From positions 8,912,225 to 8,976,224 of the forward strand of contig OZ005690.1 of NCBI GenBank assembly GCA_963930775.1: a DNA stretch of 64,000 nucleotides, given 5' to 3'. Source of the stretch: Cliona cf. orientalis. Taxonomy: Eukaryota; Porifera; Demospongiae; Clionaida; Clionaidae. Below, piece after piece: positions 24,105-36,297 of this stretch (position 1 is the stretch's first letter; every line of letters begins with the position of its first letter). A program made the translations under genes and the position numbers. The notes under the pieces are model-generated. The model saw only the letters and a list, made by a program, of their open reading frames with translations. It did not search any database and was not told the DNA's origin.

Positions 24105-24440
24105 ATAATAAAGCAAGTACTAAACAATTGAATAAAATTGAAGGATGAAGTAGGGACGGCATTGTCAAAATGTACACAAACAAGATTTGTAGGGATAATC
24201 ACATCCACTATACATCCCTACGCTTACTTTTCTCGATTATTATGCACCTATTCATGTCGACTTGTTCGTGCTATTCTTCAGTGAGTGTTCTTGACTTGCA
24301 TGTGGGAGAAAACATCCCCTATGGCTCATGATAGTCAGCTTTGATTCAGTCGCATTACTTTTGTGCCCCATGCATATACATGTACGTAGCTATTCACAAA
24401 GCAAGCATATCATAGGGATGTATAGTGGATGTGATTATCC
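24105..24440. mobile_element. Inverted-repeat (MITE) family G, right-truncated copy
   Basis: The left arm (about 24120-24226) carries AATTGAAGGATGAAGTAGGG, GTACACAAACAAGATTTGTA and TCCACTATACATCCCTACG. The matching right arm begins GGGATGTATAGTGGATGTGA at 24415 but stops after about 27 bp. A complete copy is at 52566-52935, a lone right arm at 62612-62722 and a left-arm fragment at about 33783-33835. Confidence 0.7.
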
Positions 24441-25023
24441 AATATATATATCTCATTATCCCAATATCCCATTCCTGCCCCACTCTCACAGCCCATTCAG
24501 TTTGTTCCCTTGGTTGGGATGCTTGTGGCTCTAGCTGATTGCACAGCTGCCTGAGATGCATACACACGGTTAGCGCTGGTCATAGTAGTAGAGGCCATGG
24601 TGACTGAGGAAGTACACGTAGTACTAGCAGTAATGGATTGGCTTGCAGATGTCTCCGCCTGAGTTAAAACTTGCTCAAATTAGTTGAAGAATGTAGCTTT
24701 CATTGTTGAAATTCGCCAAAAAATCGGTGGTCTGCTGATGAGTACACAAGGTAAAGGGAGTGATGTGACATTTGTGAGCTAGTTAGATGCACTCCAGAGA
24801 GTAGAGCCACTAGAACAAGCTTCTTCAGGCTCCAGCAATCTTTCCCATCCAAGCTCAATTGGATTTTCCCTACTCCGTGCGCAAAAAGTGCAGTTAGGTC
24901 CAGTACAATTGTGCACTAGATCATCAGGAACAGGAGGACCACGTAGTCTCACTCCTTAAATTCATAATGACCAGTAGCTATAGCTAGTACATGTACAATA
25001 GCAAGTAGAGAAAGCGCACTCAG
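24441..25023. other. Non-coding stretch
   Basis: No supported gene. A Ser/Thr-rich open segment on the minus strand (about 24535-24668) is low complexity and unassigned. Confidence 0.4.
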
Positions 25024-25197
25024 AACCTGCAAGAACTAGCGCTGACGGGAGAGCGTGCTCAAATTCTCTCTTCCCTCACTGTTCAGGTAGGCACTGGCTC
25101 TCGCTATCATGTATTGGAGGAGCTGTCCACTGGAGGGTCATCCAGAGAAAGACTCCAAATCATACCAGTTCATCAACAGCAGGGCCAACCAGTGGAG
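25024..25197 (+). CDS. Candidate exon, 58 codons, unrecognised
   Basis: A CAG acceptor at 25021-25023 and a GTAATT donor at 25198 bound exactly 58 codons with one open frame (NLQELALTGERAQILSSLTV, then a Gln-rich end, HQQQGQPVE). The phase-0/phase-0 borders support a real exon. I do not recognise the protein and see no partner exon. Confidence 0.35.
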
Positions 25198-26384
25198 GTA
25201 ATTTAGTATTGCTTACGTGTGTCGCCAGTCCCTAGAAGAAGTGTTTTTTATTTCCCACACCCTCCCCCCTCCCACACACACATAGCCATTTTGAAGCATT
25301 AGGTCCTTCAAATAATTATAGTGATTTTCTATACAAGAGATCTTCTCCTCCTCCTTGAAAAATTTTTGGAATGTCCCTATAATAGTGTGCGTACTTTTGC
25401 CTCAAAACTTTCTTTTCTCATCGATCATGCTCCACCACCCACCATGCATACATAAAGAATGGTGCGCTTCGCTTAATATCTGATTCTATCCCCTCCCCCC
25501 TCCCCCAAAATGTCTACGGTAATAGTAGTATATTGGCATATACATCTATATTATAATAATTATAGGATTTTAGTTGTGTGTCTGTCTGTCCATCCGTTAA
25601 CTGAAGGTAGAATGAGCACTAGTTCCTACATGCACACCACTGACTTGATCAAACTGTGAGCATATTATTGCCTACAGTGTGCACATAGAGCGAGCTGATC
25701 TCTGTAATGACTGTTTCGTTAGATTAGATCACAATAATCTACTTTAGTAGCTTGTTTATATGCTCGTTATAATCTCTCCCCATGCCCCCTCCAGTGTTGA
25801 CGAATCTGTGCCACATCATTTCATGTGCCAACTGAGGGGACAACATAGACTTTACCTGAAACTGGCTTGTAGAGAATACTTTGTTCTTCCAGATGCATGG
25901 AAGTGGGGTAGAGCTAACTAAAATCACATTCTCCATTTCCTAGATCCCATGAATCAAGGAATTCCATAACAAGAGCACCATAATGGCATACTACTCTAGC
26001 ATGTAGGGTTATATTTGGCATCTTTGGTTTTGTCCAACTTTTCATCAGTGAAAACCCGCTCCACTACATTGGAATCTATACTCTGTACATATGCGTATAT
26101 TATTTGGCTGGCCATGTTTGACATTGGGAGGAAGTGGTACATACGAGTCAAGTTTTGTTATCCCAATTATCTCACATGCTGCAGCTAGTAGATGGCCTTT
26201 GACCACTGTTAGCGGGAAGTCAAGTGTAGCAAGTACACCCTTTTTTACATCCTTGGTCACTGTTATCTGATCCAACTAGCGCAAGAAAATCTGCGTTGTA
26301 TTTTGATGTAGATGGTGACAACTTTTACCAGAAAATTGTGCGAAAGTTAAAATAGTGATTATTCTGTTCTTGACTAATTACCTG
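25198..26384. other. Non-coding stretch
   Basis: A/T-rich sequence with C-rich tracts at about 25258-25280 and 25490-25510. I see no gene or clear element. A 76-codon minus-strand open frame (26045-26275) is unsupported. Confidence 0.4.
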
Positions 26385-27165
26385 ATGTTAGAGTGGACCA
26401 TCATCAAGGAGCTCATTTCTGTTCTCAAGCTATTCCAACTAGTACCTTAAGCATGCTCACTTATCTGCAAAACCACGAAAGAAGCTATTTTAGCGATTTG
26501 AGCCATCACTATTCTTCACTAAACCAGCAGGAGATGGCAGCACTTCTTTTCCCATCTTTTCTAGCTGTTATTACTAAATCTAAGAAGTGCAAGACATTGC
26601 CAGATTTAGACTTCTTATTAGGTGGGGACCTCCCTCAGGTCAGAGTTAGATGGCTGGGCATTTGTCTCTTTGGTTTCATCAGTATGTCACCACTAACTCT
26701 GATTCCTTTTAGGCAGTGGACACACACACACAGTTCCATAACCCTTGTGCACGTGCTCCAAGCATTACTAGAGCTCTTTAGAGCTCAAAACATACCCAGC
26801 GTTTTTATGTGATATACAAAATAAAGACGTACAGATTTTTTCAGAAATTGTAGCTATCAGTAACACACTAGAGGGTCTGGGGGAAATTTACCACATCTGA
26901 GATTGCTTTTCTTGGCCTATATGATAGCTGAAATTTTTAGGGGAGAACCTCTGGTTACCCACCCTCTAATTGAACCCCTGCTTAGTAATAATGATGCCAG
27001 TAATTGACATGTGTTTGTGCTGCCATCTCCTGCTGGTTTAGTGAAGAATAGTGATGGCTCTTTTAGCTTCTTTCATGGTTTTTCCAGTATCATTTTCTGC
27101 CTTATCAAGTAGTTTGTACTGTAGATAAGTGAGCATGCTTTAAATTTATCTACTTGGATATAGAT
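26385..27165. pseudogene. Transposase-like remnant with inverted duplication
   Basis: The block at about 26447-26545 recurs inverted at about 27018-27142; the inverted copy contains extra sequence (YKLLDKAENDTGKTMKEAK when read on the minus strand). The plus-strand text after a TTAG at 26392 reads WTIIKELISVLKLFQL, and a shifted frame continues TLSMLTYLQ. This spacing recalls hAT-family transposases (a WxxLxxLxxVLxPF block followed by TLS...LP), but frames are broken and the match is weak. A 139-codon open frame at 26393-26812 spans the join and is probably not a real protein. Confidence 0.3.
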
Positions 27166-27650
27166 TGGATGGTATACAGAGGTTAATCCTCCCTCACCCC
27201 ACACACACACATTTTGTGGCAAGACGAGTTTGGCTGATTTGCTGATTTGACTGTTTCTCTCTCAAATATCCACACTAATACCCCAGACAGTATAGTGACA
27301 ATGTTGTGTTGGAGCCACAGTGCACTTGTGCCTCCATTTTATACTTGTGCTATTATAATTGCTAAGGCTATTCTCTACATGTACTTATGCAACTAACCGA
27401 CTGACATACTTTTTTGGTTTGGGATAGCTGCCAGCCCCATGCCTTTGTGTTTTCAAAGAATCTTATGAAATTTCGCAAGGCTCGCCTCGCATAGATGATT
27501 TTCATTAGCACTAGTTAATGCATAAGGATGCATAGAGCACAATATTGACTTTTACATTGTAACCAAAACTTTCATGCAAGATTCTGTGAATAGACCATAA
27601 TATTATTTTAGGCTATATTGGTCAATATTTTTGTAGTTATGACTTCTTAG

Positions 27651-27779
27651 TTGCTCGTGCAACTTGCTGGTGATGTTCTCCTCACAGCCTCCTACCTCTC
27701 CTATGTCGGCTGTTTTGGTCGTTCTTACCGCATTGACCTGCTTGAGTAACAGTGGCTCAACTTTCTATCAACCCAAGAG
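27651..27779 (+). pseudogene. Single exon of an axonemal dynein heavy chain with in-frame stop
   Basis: A CTTAG acceptor (ending 27650) and a GTGAGC donor (27780) bound exactly 43 codons. The translation reads LLVQLAGDVLLTASYLSYVG, then CFGRSYRIDLLE, stop, QWLNFLSTQE. GDVLLxxAxLSYxGxF...R..LL...W is the conserved block at the end of the coiled-coil stalk, just before AAA5, in dynein heavy chains; the LL-x-x-QW ending is closest to the DNAH5/DNAH8 type. Dynein heavy chains are ciliary motor ATPases. The TAA at 27747-27749 interrupts the frame, so this exon is a dead copy. Exon borders are still intact, and no neighbouring dynein exon is visible. Confidence 0.75.
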
Positions 27780-28045
27780 GTGAGCTGTGTAGGTCCAGTT
27801 ATAATAGATCCCATGTTCGTTTATGTGTAAATGCGCTTATCCACTTTTAAAACGAATTAGTTAACCCAGGTTGTAACCCACATCCTGATGTGGATTAGAA
27901 GTGGGTTATGTGCATAGTAGTGTGCTATGAATATCTTAACTCGGGTCAGGGTGTAAATGCAATTTAATCTGGTTCAGTTTAAACTGGTTTGGTACTGTAA
28001 ACAGGGCTTATGGTGGAGCATTGGTATACCATAGTAACAATACCA

Positions 28046-28560
28046 GGGTTTCATTTAGGGGGGGGGTGGGGGGGGGACTTGCCCCCCCCCCCCCCCCTTG
28101 GAAGCTCGTTGCCCCCCCCTTGAGAATAGCCACCCAACCATACATGCAATACATGTATGTGTAAAACGTTTGAATGGTGAAATTGTCCAAAGCGGCAGTT
28201 TTGCTCATTTTTAACCCATAAACTCTCTGAAGCTTCACGCTACATGCGGGAGGAAACACATTGATATTTCCCTTCCAACATTTGAAGGAGGGGAACCAGT
28301 GGATATCACTGACAGGCTTCTTCCCAATTGGGTGCTCAGAAGCCACCAGAAACAGTCTTTGAGGAGGTTGTAGAGTTAAAAATTTTCCTGGGGGAGCATA
28401 CCCCCAGACCCCCTAATGTAAGATAGTTAATGAGCACTACATTATTCTTTGTGGATTAAAAAACACTTAAAGCATTACTAGTCCTTGCCCCCCTTTAACT
28501 CCACAATTGGCGCATTTGCTCCCCCTTGATGAAAATCCTAAATGAAACCCTGAATACCAA
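28046..28560 (+). repeat. Poly-C dispersed family A, long copy with empty TTAA site
   Basis: The contiguous family A copy is 28329-28560: GCTCAGAAGCCACC, CCTGGGGGAGCATACCC, AGATAGTTAATGAGCACTAC, C runs and GATGAAAATCCTAAATGAAA. The TTAA at 28427-28430 is the unoccupied counterpart of the insertion site at 7660-8101. A further G/C-run unit lies just upstream at 28046-28110, starting at GGTTTCATTTAGGGGG. Confidence 0.8.
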
Positions 28561-28764
28561 GTTCCTTAAATGATTTCCACCAAACTCTAACCTCGCCACA
28601 GGTGTAGTTAGAGCTTGGTGGAAATCTGGTATACTTAGATCCCAAATCCTAAACAGTGTCTAACTATTATGTTATGTATAGGGAATGGTACAGTAACGGA
28701 TACTCATTCAGAGTGTGCATACAGTGTATAATTTTTTGTTATAAAATTGCTACTGGGCATGTAA

Positions 28765-29200
28765 CTATATACAATGAAAAATATTTTTCAGACGATCATT
28801 TTTTTATATAGTCCATGTCATTACATGAGGGCATGGATACGTGTCTTGGATGTGCCCGGTTGCTATGAACGCACAGCGCGGGCAGAGAGAAAGTCCGCAC
28901 TACAAGGCTCGGATTGGTCAGAACTGTAGGGCCATGTGCACAAAGAAGAGTGGCCTTAACTCCTCAGGCCATAGCTACGCATTGTTGAACGTCTGGCACG
29001 AAAGCGCCGTGCGTTTTGAGAGGCCTGCAGAGCAGGCGCTGGCACTAGCCACCGAGCCTTCTGCGCATGCGCACGGTACTAATGGACAATGAATGATACT
29101 GTTTGTGCATAGACTACGTCTCTATGGTTTATGAGCATGTACATATACATGTACTAGTCACATTATCCCATGATTGTGACATTGAACATACTTGTGTAGT
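28765..29200 (+). repeat. Dispersed family E, copy 2
   Basis: Same order as 16260-16790, with an additional GGATACGTGTCTTGGATG and GCAGAGAGAAAGTCCGC segment shared with the copy at 31825-32310. It ends near CACATTATCCCATGATTGTG. Confidence 0.75.
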
Positions 29201-29491
29201 ACATGTAGATTATAAAGCATGGTACAACACAGAGGTATCGGCTGCTTTGGGTTGCATTGCTTGCAGCAGTAGGAAGAGTGACATCGCAATCCTAAAGCGC
29301 TGCAAACACGGCACTGTGCTGGCTTCTTTAGCATGTTGGGAAAGTGATTGTATTTATCGATTAGCATCTTGTATATAAATAAAAAGGTGGATCTCAAATG
29401 GATGCCTTACTACCTGAAATTTTGTCACAGTATAAATGATATCTGGTATCTAGTGTATAGAACTACATAGCATCTTTCCCTGGCCTTCATT

Positions 29492-29725
29492 ATTAACCCT
29501 CAGCACATGTGTGAGGGTTACTGTAGTCATTCTGTGTGTGTGTCTGTTATTACGCTAGCTCCTGTTTTATACGTTGAAAATAAGGTACCATTATGCTTTT
29601 CGTGGTAGTTTTAAGATATGCATTGTGTGGATTTCATTAAAAACGCTTTGTTCAAAAGTTCTGGCGACATTTGCTGACCACTGCTGCCTTCTTCGCTTCT
29701 TGTCGAGCTCCTGATTGATGAAAGT
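29492..29725 (+). repeat. Dispersed family B, copy 4
   Basis: It has TTAACCCTCAGCACATGTG, GTAGTCATTCTGTGTG, TCTGTTATTACGCTAGCTCC, AAAAACGCTTTGTTC, and GACCACTGCTGCCTTCTTCG. Confidence 0.8.
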
Positions 29726-29996
29726 GACAGCAAGCACTTCATTTCAAGATTAGTGTGTAGATCTAGCGATAGTTCTTATAACTCGACTGACTCATCACTA
29801 GTCACAGTAGGCTATCAACTACGCTTCTTGGCTTTACTGTGTACTAGATCTGCTGATCTGGCATATCATATGCAAGTGGTACTATTATGTAATACCATGC
29901 AATCGGTATTAGTGCATTCTTGTGGTTAACTCTCTACAACACTTGCAAATTTGGAACACGTAGACTAGCTTTAATCTGTGACTACCATGTCCATAC

Positions 29997-30217
29997 TACC
30001 GTATAGCCGGAAATATTGGAAGGAATTAAATTTGGCGGCTGAGCCCAAAATCGCTATTGCAAGAATATTAGTGAATTTAAATTTGGTGGTTCGGTGCAGG
30101 ATCGCCATACGTATGTATGTGAGTAGGAAATTTTGGTGGATTTTAATTTGGCGGTTGTGATGTAGACCGCCAAACCGCCAAATTTAATTCCCCGTCAATA
30201 TTTTCAGCTATACGGTA
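29997..30217. mobile_element. 221-bp inverted-repeat element (TACCGTATAGC ends)
   Basis: Both ends read TACCGTATAGC on their own strand and the inverted repeat continues for about 40 bp through GGAATTAAATTTGGCGG. Internal copies of the AAATTTGGCGGT motif are also present. If the terminal TA is counted as target, the element is flanked by TA, as in Tc1/mariner-type insertions. No coding capacity. Confidence 0.75.
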
Positions 30218-30294
30218 TATCATCTATGCTTAGTGCAATAAATCTCACAGTGCCGAGGTTTTAGCACCAATGGTGTCCATTTAGACAGTTTCTG

Positions 30295-30372
30295 GGGGGG
30301 GGGGGGGGGGGGGGGGTCTCTAAGGGGTTTGATTGCATGCTCTCCCAGGAGTTTTTGAATTTTAGACTCCCT
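30295..30372 (-). repeat. G run with inverted family A fragment
   Basis: A run of about 23 G (30295-30317) is followed by sequence which, on the complement, reads ATTCAAAAACTCCTGGGAGA and resembles the CCTGGGGGAGCATACC block of family A. Confidence 0.5.
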
Positions 30373-30486
30373 GAGATTGCTCCTGGTGCATTCTCAGGCA
30401 CCAAGTTGGTATATATATACATGTACTTTGTACATGTACATATAGCATTACTCAGTGGATGCTCTTAGTACTTGCTCTTAGTAAAT

Positions 30487-31303
30487 GTATTACAACCCAG
30501 CCACTCCCCTGTCCATCTGTGCATGCGCATATCGTTCACATGAACGAGGTCAGAGTTCAAGACTTCGGATCATCAAGGATCAGGTAAGTGTACATGTGTG
30601 TGTGTGTGTAGCTACGTAGACAACAGATGAGATCGGGGTTCAAGGCTAAGTGTGCCTCAGCGCCATTACCGTTAGTGGTAAATATAGCATTGAAATTGCG
30701 TTGGTGGATGTATCGGCAGATTGCCCCAGAAAACTAATTCTATGCTATGGCTAGAAGAGCGTTACGTATACGTAGGCAGAGAAGAGATGGTAAGCCAAGC
30801 CACCTGCTGGATTTAGTATGACTATAATTTGTGACAGTACATGTATGTATGAGTGTTCGAATTCAGTCTTTTTTCCCGGTCATCAGGGGAGAACCCAAAC
30901 TGTGTGTGTGTGTTTATAACAGAGGATATGTACATGTAGGTTGAAGTATATAAGCACCAGCACAAGGGATGCATAGCATTTTTTAGTGTGCAATGAAACC
31001 TAAGGGTGCGAGTACAATAAAAAAAACCATGAAAACACCATGCGCATCCCAAATGCCCATGATATATCCCATGGATGTACTAGATAGTTATTTGAGTCCT
31101 ACAAAGCTGCTCTCCGAGACACGTCCACAGGTCGTCTTGAATGAAGTGTGATCATCTTGTAACTGGTGACTGAAAGGTGTGGTCACAACACATACATGTA
31201 CATAAGCCACTAAACCTAGTTTCGTTGGCGTGACCAGAATCATCAAGTTGAGAATTTGAGAAACAGACCCCTAGGGCATAGCTAACAATGTATTGACCCA
31301 GGT
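30487..31303 (+). repeat. Duplicated segment D, copy 2
   Basis: Near-identical to 11285-12251 but with only a short TG run. The short ATG-led frame (ATG at 30748, MARRALRIRRQRRD) and the GTAAGC donor after it are kept, with a 6-bp in-frame insertion relative to copy 1. The downstream 108-codon frame of copy 1 is not open here. Confidence 0.85.
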
Positions 31304-31824
31304 ACTAGGAAACGTATGAACTTGACCAGCTTTATCATGGAATGCTGGGTTGGAATACTTGAGTCTCAAATTTTACATCTCTCTCTATGCAGTAAATAAG
31401 GCTTACAGGAACTTTCAAAGGAAGTAGCTTACACAGCAGCACTGTGGTGCATGTGCCTGTGGCCTATGAATGCTCAAGAGGTGAGTGATGTGTCACTCTA
31501 CACTTGGTAGCTAGGCAAAAAGTCCTTAAGTTCCTATAGGTCAGGTGGTGTAATGCACCTGTGCATTATTGATCATGAGTGTACTACATAGCATTCAGTT
31601 CCAGACTGGATGCTCTACTAAAGAATGGTGCCAGACTGTTCTAACATCCTACTAGCTGTGGTCTGGGCTAGATAAACTACAAGCGGTGCCTTTGATCTGT
31701 ATGGCTTCCATGATACAAAATTTTGTTTTATTTCTGATCACATCAAACTTGCTAAAGTTGTGCATTATCTATATTATACACTAAGTGCTATAGTACACCA
31801 TCTGGTGCTCTAGGGTAGTCTCAG
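31304..31824. other. Non-coding stretch
   Basis: No gene or clear repeat recognised between duplicated segment D and the next family E copy. Confidence 0.4.
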
Positions 31825-32310
31825 TTATACTATATACAACGAAAAATATTTTTCAGATGATCATTTTTCTTATAGTCTGTGTCATTACATGAGAGCATGG
31901 ATACGCGTCTTGGATGCGCCTGGTTGCTATGAACGTGAGGCGTGGGCAGAGAGAAAGTCCGCACTACAAGGCTCAGGATTGGTCAGAACTGTAGGGCCGT
32001 GTGTACAAAGGAGAGTGGCCTTAACACCTCAGGCCATAGCTACCCATTGTTGAACAATCGGGAAGAAAGCGTCGCGCATTTCAAGAGGCCTGCTGAGCAG
32101 GCACTGGCGCTAGCCACTGAACCTCGAGCAAAGCAAGAGGCAAGCTCTGTTCTTTGTCATACATGTACCTGTCAGTAGTTCAGTAGCAATGTTCGAGCAA
32201 AGGGAGAAAGTTCGTCGCCATATTGCACACTTAGTTGGAGCTTGAGCAGGTGCTTGCAGTGAGGGGTGTGGCCTCTGCAATAGTAGGTACAGGTTCAAAG
32301 TTTACCTGCT
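31825..32310 (+). repeat. Dispersed family E, copy 3
   Basis: It closely follows the copy at 28765-29200 through GGATTGGTCAGAACTGTAGG and AGAGGCCTGCTGAGCAGGC, then continues into the CGAGCAAAGCAAGAGG and GTGAGGGGTGTGGCC segments found in copy 1. Confidence 0.75.
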
Positions 32311-32589
32311 AAATCACTATAAATAATTACCACTGGAATTCACTTATGTTAGGTGGGTGCAACCCAATCTTTTCACAAAGGCTATTAGTGAGCTACTAAG
32401 CCCTTTGCTGTTTATTCTACACTAGCTAAATTATTGATCAATAGCCCAGTAAGGCTTCTAGGCCACCATGAAAGGCTTATGACTGGTTGTTGATATTCAA
32501 TTTTCAAGTAGGGTACAGACCATGTACTTAGTAACCATACAAATCAAAGGCACCTGAATAGTGAAGAAGCCATAATAGTAAGCAGCTAT

Positions 32590-33611
32590 CACTAGTAGAG
32601 GTAGATCCTATTAAATCGCAGGGATATTCCCATGATATCATTGTGAAATCTCAAATTTACACCATGAAATTTGTGTCATGGCATAGTAAAGGGATTTTCA
32701 TAGGCTGGGATATTGCTATAGTTTATAGCTGTGTGTGTAGTATGCATTTTATAATCATGTGATTTTGTAAGCAGGTATGAAAATGCCATGATTTAATTGA
32801 GATAGTATTTCACATGCTGTGAAAATCCTATGATTTATCCTAATAACAAGTGAACATCCATGAAATACCCATGAAATTAAATAATAGGCTCCCTGCCCAT
32901 GATTTAAGTACAATGATACTGACATAATGTAAGACTGTTATATGCATTTCATGGGAATATCATGGGTTTTCCAGCACATGCATTTCACATGCATGCAAGA
33001 AGGAGCCAATCAGATGCATTCAGTATGATAAAAAGCAGCTGCTGACAGTTTTAAACCAGGCTAAATTTTTGAAGATGGCTGTTCAGTTGTCCATAAGTCA
33101 GAGGAGGTTGGACATGATCATGTGCGCACAAAAAGTGAGTGTGTTGCCCCATATATAACACTACACAAAATGTAAGTCACAATCTAAAGCCTTGAGTTTT
33201 AAATGTGAGAGCAAGTTGAAATCCATGAGAAAAGAGGATCCAGCGCCATACCCCGCCCGTCCACCCCTCACACTTCTTGCAAATCAAGAAAACTCGTTCC
33301 TCAAAATAGCAACATCAAAAACAGATATCATTGTAATGGCATAATTAATCATGCTATGTTATGCAATGAATATGCCATCAAACAACCAATAATTTCATGG
33401 GTACATATTTCATAGCAATTTCATGGCATTAAATAGATCACACATATCACAGGATTTTCATTGGTCTGCTTTTCACGGTATAACTATGGCAACATCATGG
33501 CATTTTCAAAGAAACATGACCTCTTAAATTTTGGGGTACTAGGCTGTGAAAAATACATGTAATGCCTATGAAAACGATTCATAGGCATTTCATGGGTTTT
33601 GCCTACTAGTG
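32590..33611. mobile_element. CACTA-like element 1 (1,022 bp) rich in CATGAAAT motifs
   Basis: The left end reads CACTAGTAGAG and the right end, on the complement, reads CACTAGTAGGC. The element is flanked by TAT on both sides (32587-32589 and 33612-33614). CACTA termini with a 3-bp target duplication are diagnostic of the CACTA (En/Spm) superfamily. Most of the body consists of degenerate CATGAAAT and ATTTCATG words in both orientations, as expected for subterminal transposase-binding repeats but unusually extensive. There is no transposase. A short ATG frame (33074, MAVQLSISQRRLDMIM) ends at a GTGAGT donor at about 33134; a related ATGGCACTTCA lies at 36072 in element 2. Confidence 0.75.
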
Positions 33612-35009
33612 TATAGTCTTGCCTTGATAATATAACTAGTGGAATTCCCTCACTTGTAGGATGCCAGTGGTGTAAATAATTATTAGTACTATGGGATCAT
33701 TTTAGTGAAAGCAGTAATTTGCTAAATTTAGTACACTCAAATAATGGTAGGCTATGAAGGGTGATTAAAAGGTATACAAGTACAACAACTAAATTGAAGG
33801 ATGAAATAGCTGTATAGGGATGGTTTTACATCCCGACCCTTGCACCTTTGATTCAATATTATATAAGTGTTATATATGCTGTATAGATCTTCACTGGATG
33901 CATGTGGGGCAAATCCATGGATATTCAGTGTTGATTGTCAGATTATATTCCAACTTGTAAAATGCACTGTACACACCCGCAATTAAATCACTGTCCTGAT
34001 AACACAACACTGAGTGGATTAAATTTTATACTGGAACTAAGGTGGAAATTATCTAAGGTATACATAATATACCTATAGAGTCTGTGGACTCTGTTATACC
34101 CTGTGAGCTTATGTTACTGGATGTCACCTGTATATCTGATTCCCCATAACACATTAGCTGGGTATAGTGTATTGCATCACCAGCACAGATCTGGTATGGT
34201 TTTTAGTGACTGTAGTGTTGGAATTTGGATAAGACCATAATAGTTATGGTAATTATTTGTACTTGTGTAGATCTAGTAAAGATCAGAACACTGTATGCAA
34301 ACACTGGTTACTACACTATAGACAGCTATGGAGAATTTTGCACATTCCTAGCTGTAAGTGTCTCACAACTGTGCCCCAGGTTGAACATGGAATGTATGTA
34401 ATTATGCTCGTGGAATTCTGTGAACACAGCAGTTTTTACCCCACATGCATGCTCAAGTAATAGGTTGCATCGTTGTTAACGAATTAATGCAATTTGGTGA
34501 AAACTGGCTTCAGTGTCACTGTGCGTCATATCAAGGGACACAGTTCACAAGCGTCACAAATAGTGCCTTTTTATTGGCCACCTTAGTCATGCTTATCGAT
34601 AGTGCCTACTCAATGCATTGTCTGAATGTGCATGCAGGCCATGTACTTTTAAATTATGCTCATGCGCATAACTAAGCGCCAAGAATGCTCATGGTTGGCT
34701 GCACTGCTTGCTTAACAAACACAAATGTAAAGTGCTATGGAATCAAATCAGAGTGTAATTGTGTTGTTAATCACAAGTTTAGGAAAGGGTTTATCCATCT
34801 GGTGCCAGATCCTCCTTCCTTGTGCTATATAGTGATCGATGCAGTACATTCAGCACTGAGGTGGGAGTGCATGGTCTGATTCACAAGACTAATTAGGTAC
34901 GTATACATGTTGATCAACCCAAAACTTACAATGTTAGTATACTCTAATTCTAGGTCAACTGCACTTGAACTCTTATATTATATAGTGGTCGAACATGCCC
35001 ACTATACAA
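33612..35009. other. Non-coding stretch with a family G fragment and family C copy
   Basis: A left-arm fragment of family G is at about 33783-33835. The rest, apart from the family C copy at 34475-34685, shows nothing I recognise; open frames of 60-76 codons are unsupported. Confidence 0.4.
34475..34685 (+). repeat. Dispersed family C, copy 3
   Basis: It matches 12900-13085: ACTGGCTTCAGTG, GGGACACAGTTCACAAGCG, AAATAGTGCCTTTTTATTGG, ATCGATAGTGCCTACT, GCTCATGCGCATAACTAAG. The head part is missing or too diverged to see. Confidence 0.75.
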
Positions 35010-35175
35010 TACCGTAAATCGCAAATATTGAATTTTTGTGTCTAAAATATGTCGTGCAATAATTTTTCATGTTAAATAACTTTCAGACAAACGATCCTGT
35101 ACCGCATTATCATTAATATTGCGTATGTATTTTCGCACAAGCCAGACTATCCGGAAATATTTGCGAGTTATGGTA
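35010..35175. mobile_element. 166-bp inverted-repeat element (TACCGTAAATCGC ends)
   Basis: The left end reads TACCGTAAATCGCAAATATT and the right end, on the complement, reads TACCATAACTCGCAAATATT. It belongs to the same TACCGTA-ended group as 29997-30217 and 36660-36882. Non-coding. Confidence 0.65.
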
Positions 35176-36297
35176 TATTTGATTATTGTGGCTCTAGATC
35201 TGTGCATATGAATCACTTGACATTGTTTGGACTTGCATGTAAATTGAAACTGATGCTCCTGGCAGTGGTGCGCCACCCTGATGAGCCCCAACTAGGGCGA
35301 AACAGACGGCAGTTCTGTCGGTGGCTCCTTGCACACACATTATAATCAATTAAATTGTGATAACATATTCAATAGCCATGCAATCACTGCTGAATATGAA
35401 ATCACTTACTATCTTAATATTATTATGCTGGTTTTGATTGGATCCACCGCCAAAAGTTTACTATGATGGAATAAGTGATGACTTAGCACAAATCTAAGTG
35501 ATGGGAGGGGACCACCTACAAGACTGATACACTTTCCACAATTCAGATCATAGCTATACGTAACAAATATTGCAATTTAATTGTAATTTTATTGTTTGCT
35601 ACTGACAAGTATCTATGTGTGATGGTCACCTACAAGATATTCGTAGTCACCCACAAGTTTGCCCTCTGGCTCGAAACTATTATTATGATCTAAACTAGCA
35701 CTACTAGACAGTAATCCCATGAAATGTTCATGAAAAACCTATGAACTCATAAAATGATACCATGAAACTCGCATCATAGCAAAGTCCTAGGATATTGATG
35801 GGACATGAAAATGCCATGAAATAATTTCATGGTATATGAAATACCTATGATTTTACCAAAAACCTATGGTTTCCCCAAATCTATGAAACAGTACAATTTC
35901 ATGGGATATGAAAATAAAAATCATAGGTTTCAACAAACCTATGATACAGATTTCATGGGGTTTTCATGGAGATTTTATCACGACTGTGCACATGCATTGC
36001 ATGTGACATATTGATGTAGTGGCAGCTGCTTCTGTTTTGAATCCTTACAAAAAATTTTTTTAAGAGTTTAGTAATAAGATGGCACTTCAACAGAGCAGGC
36101 CAAGTTGCTAGAGCATACACTTAGCTTAGTTGGCTGTGTGGTGAACCATGTGTGTCTGGACATTCCAATCTAAAGTATAGTGCTGAAGCAAGCCTTTGGA
36201 TGCCAGGATGCTCAGGGAATTTTCCTTGCAAGAATTAGCATGCAATGTGGAAGCAATAATTATTAGGTCTAAGAGTTGGTTGTGAGCAAGCCTGTTA

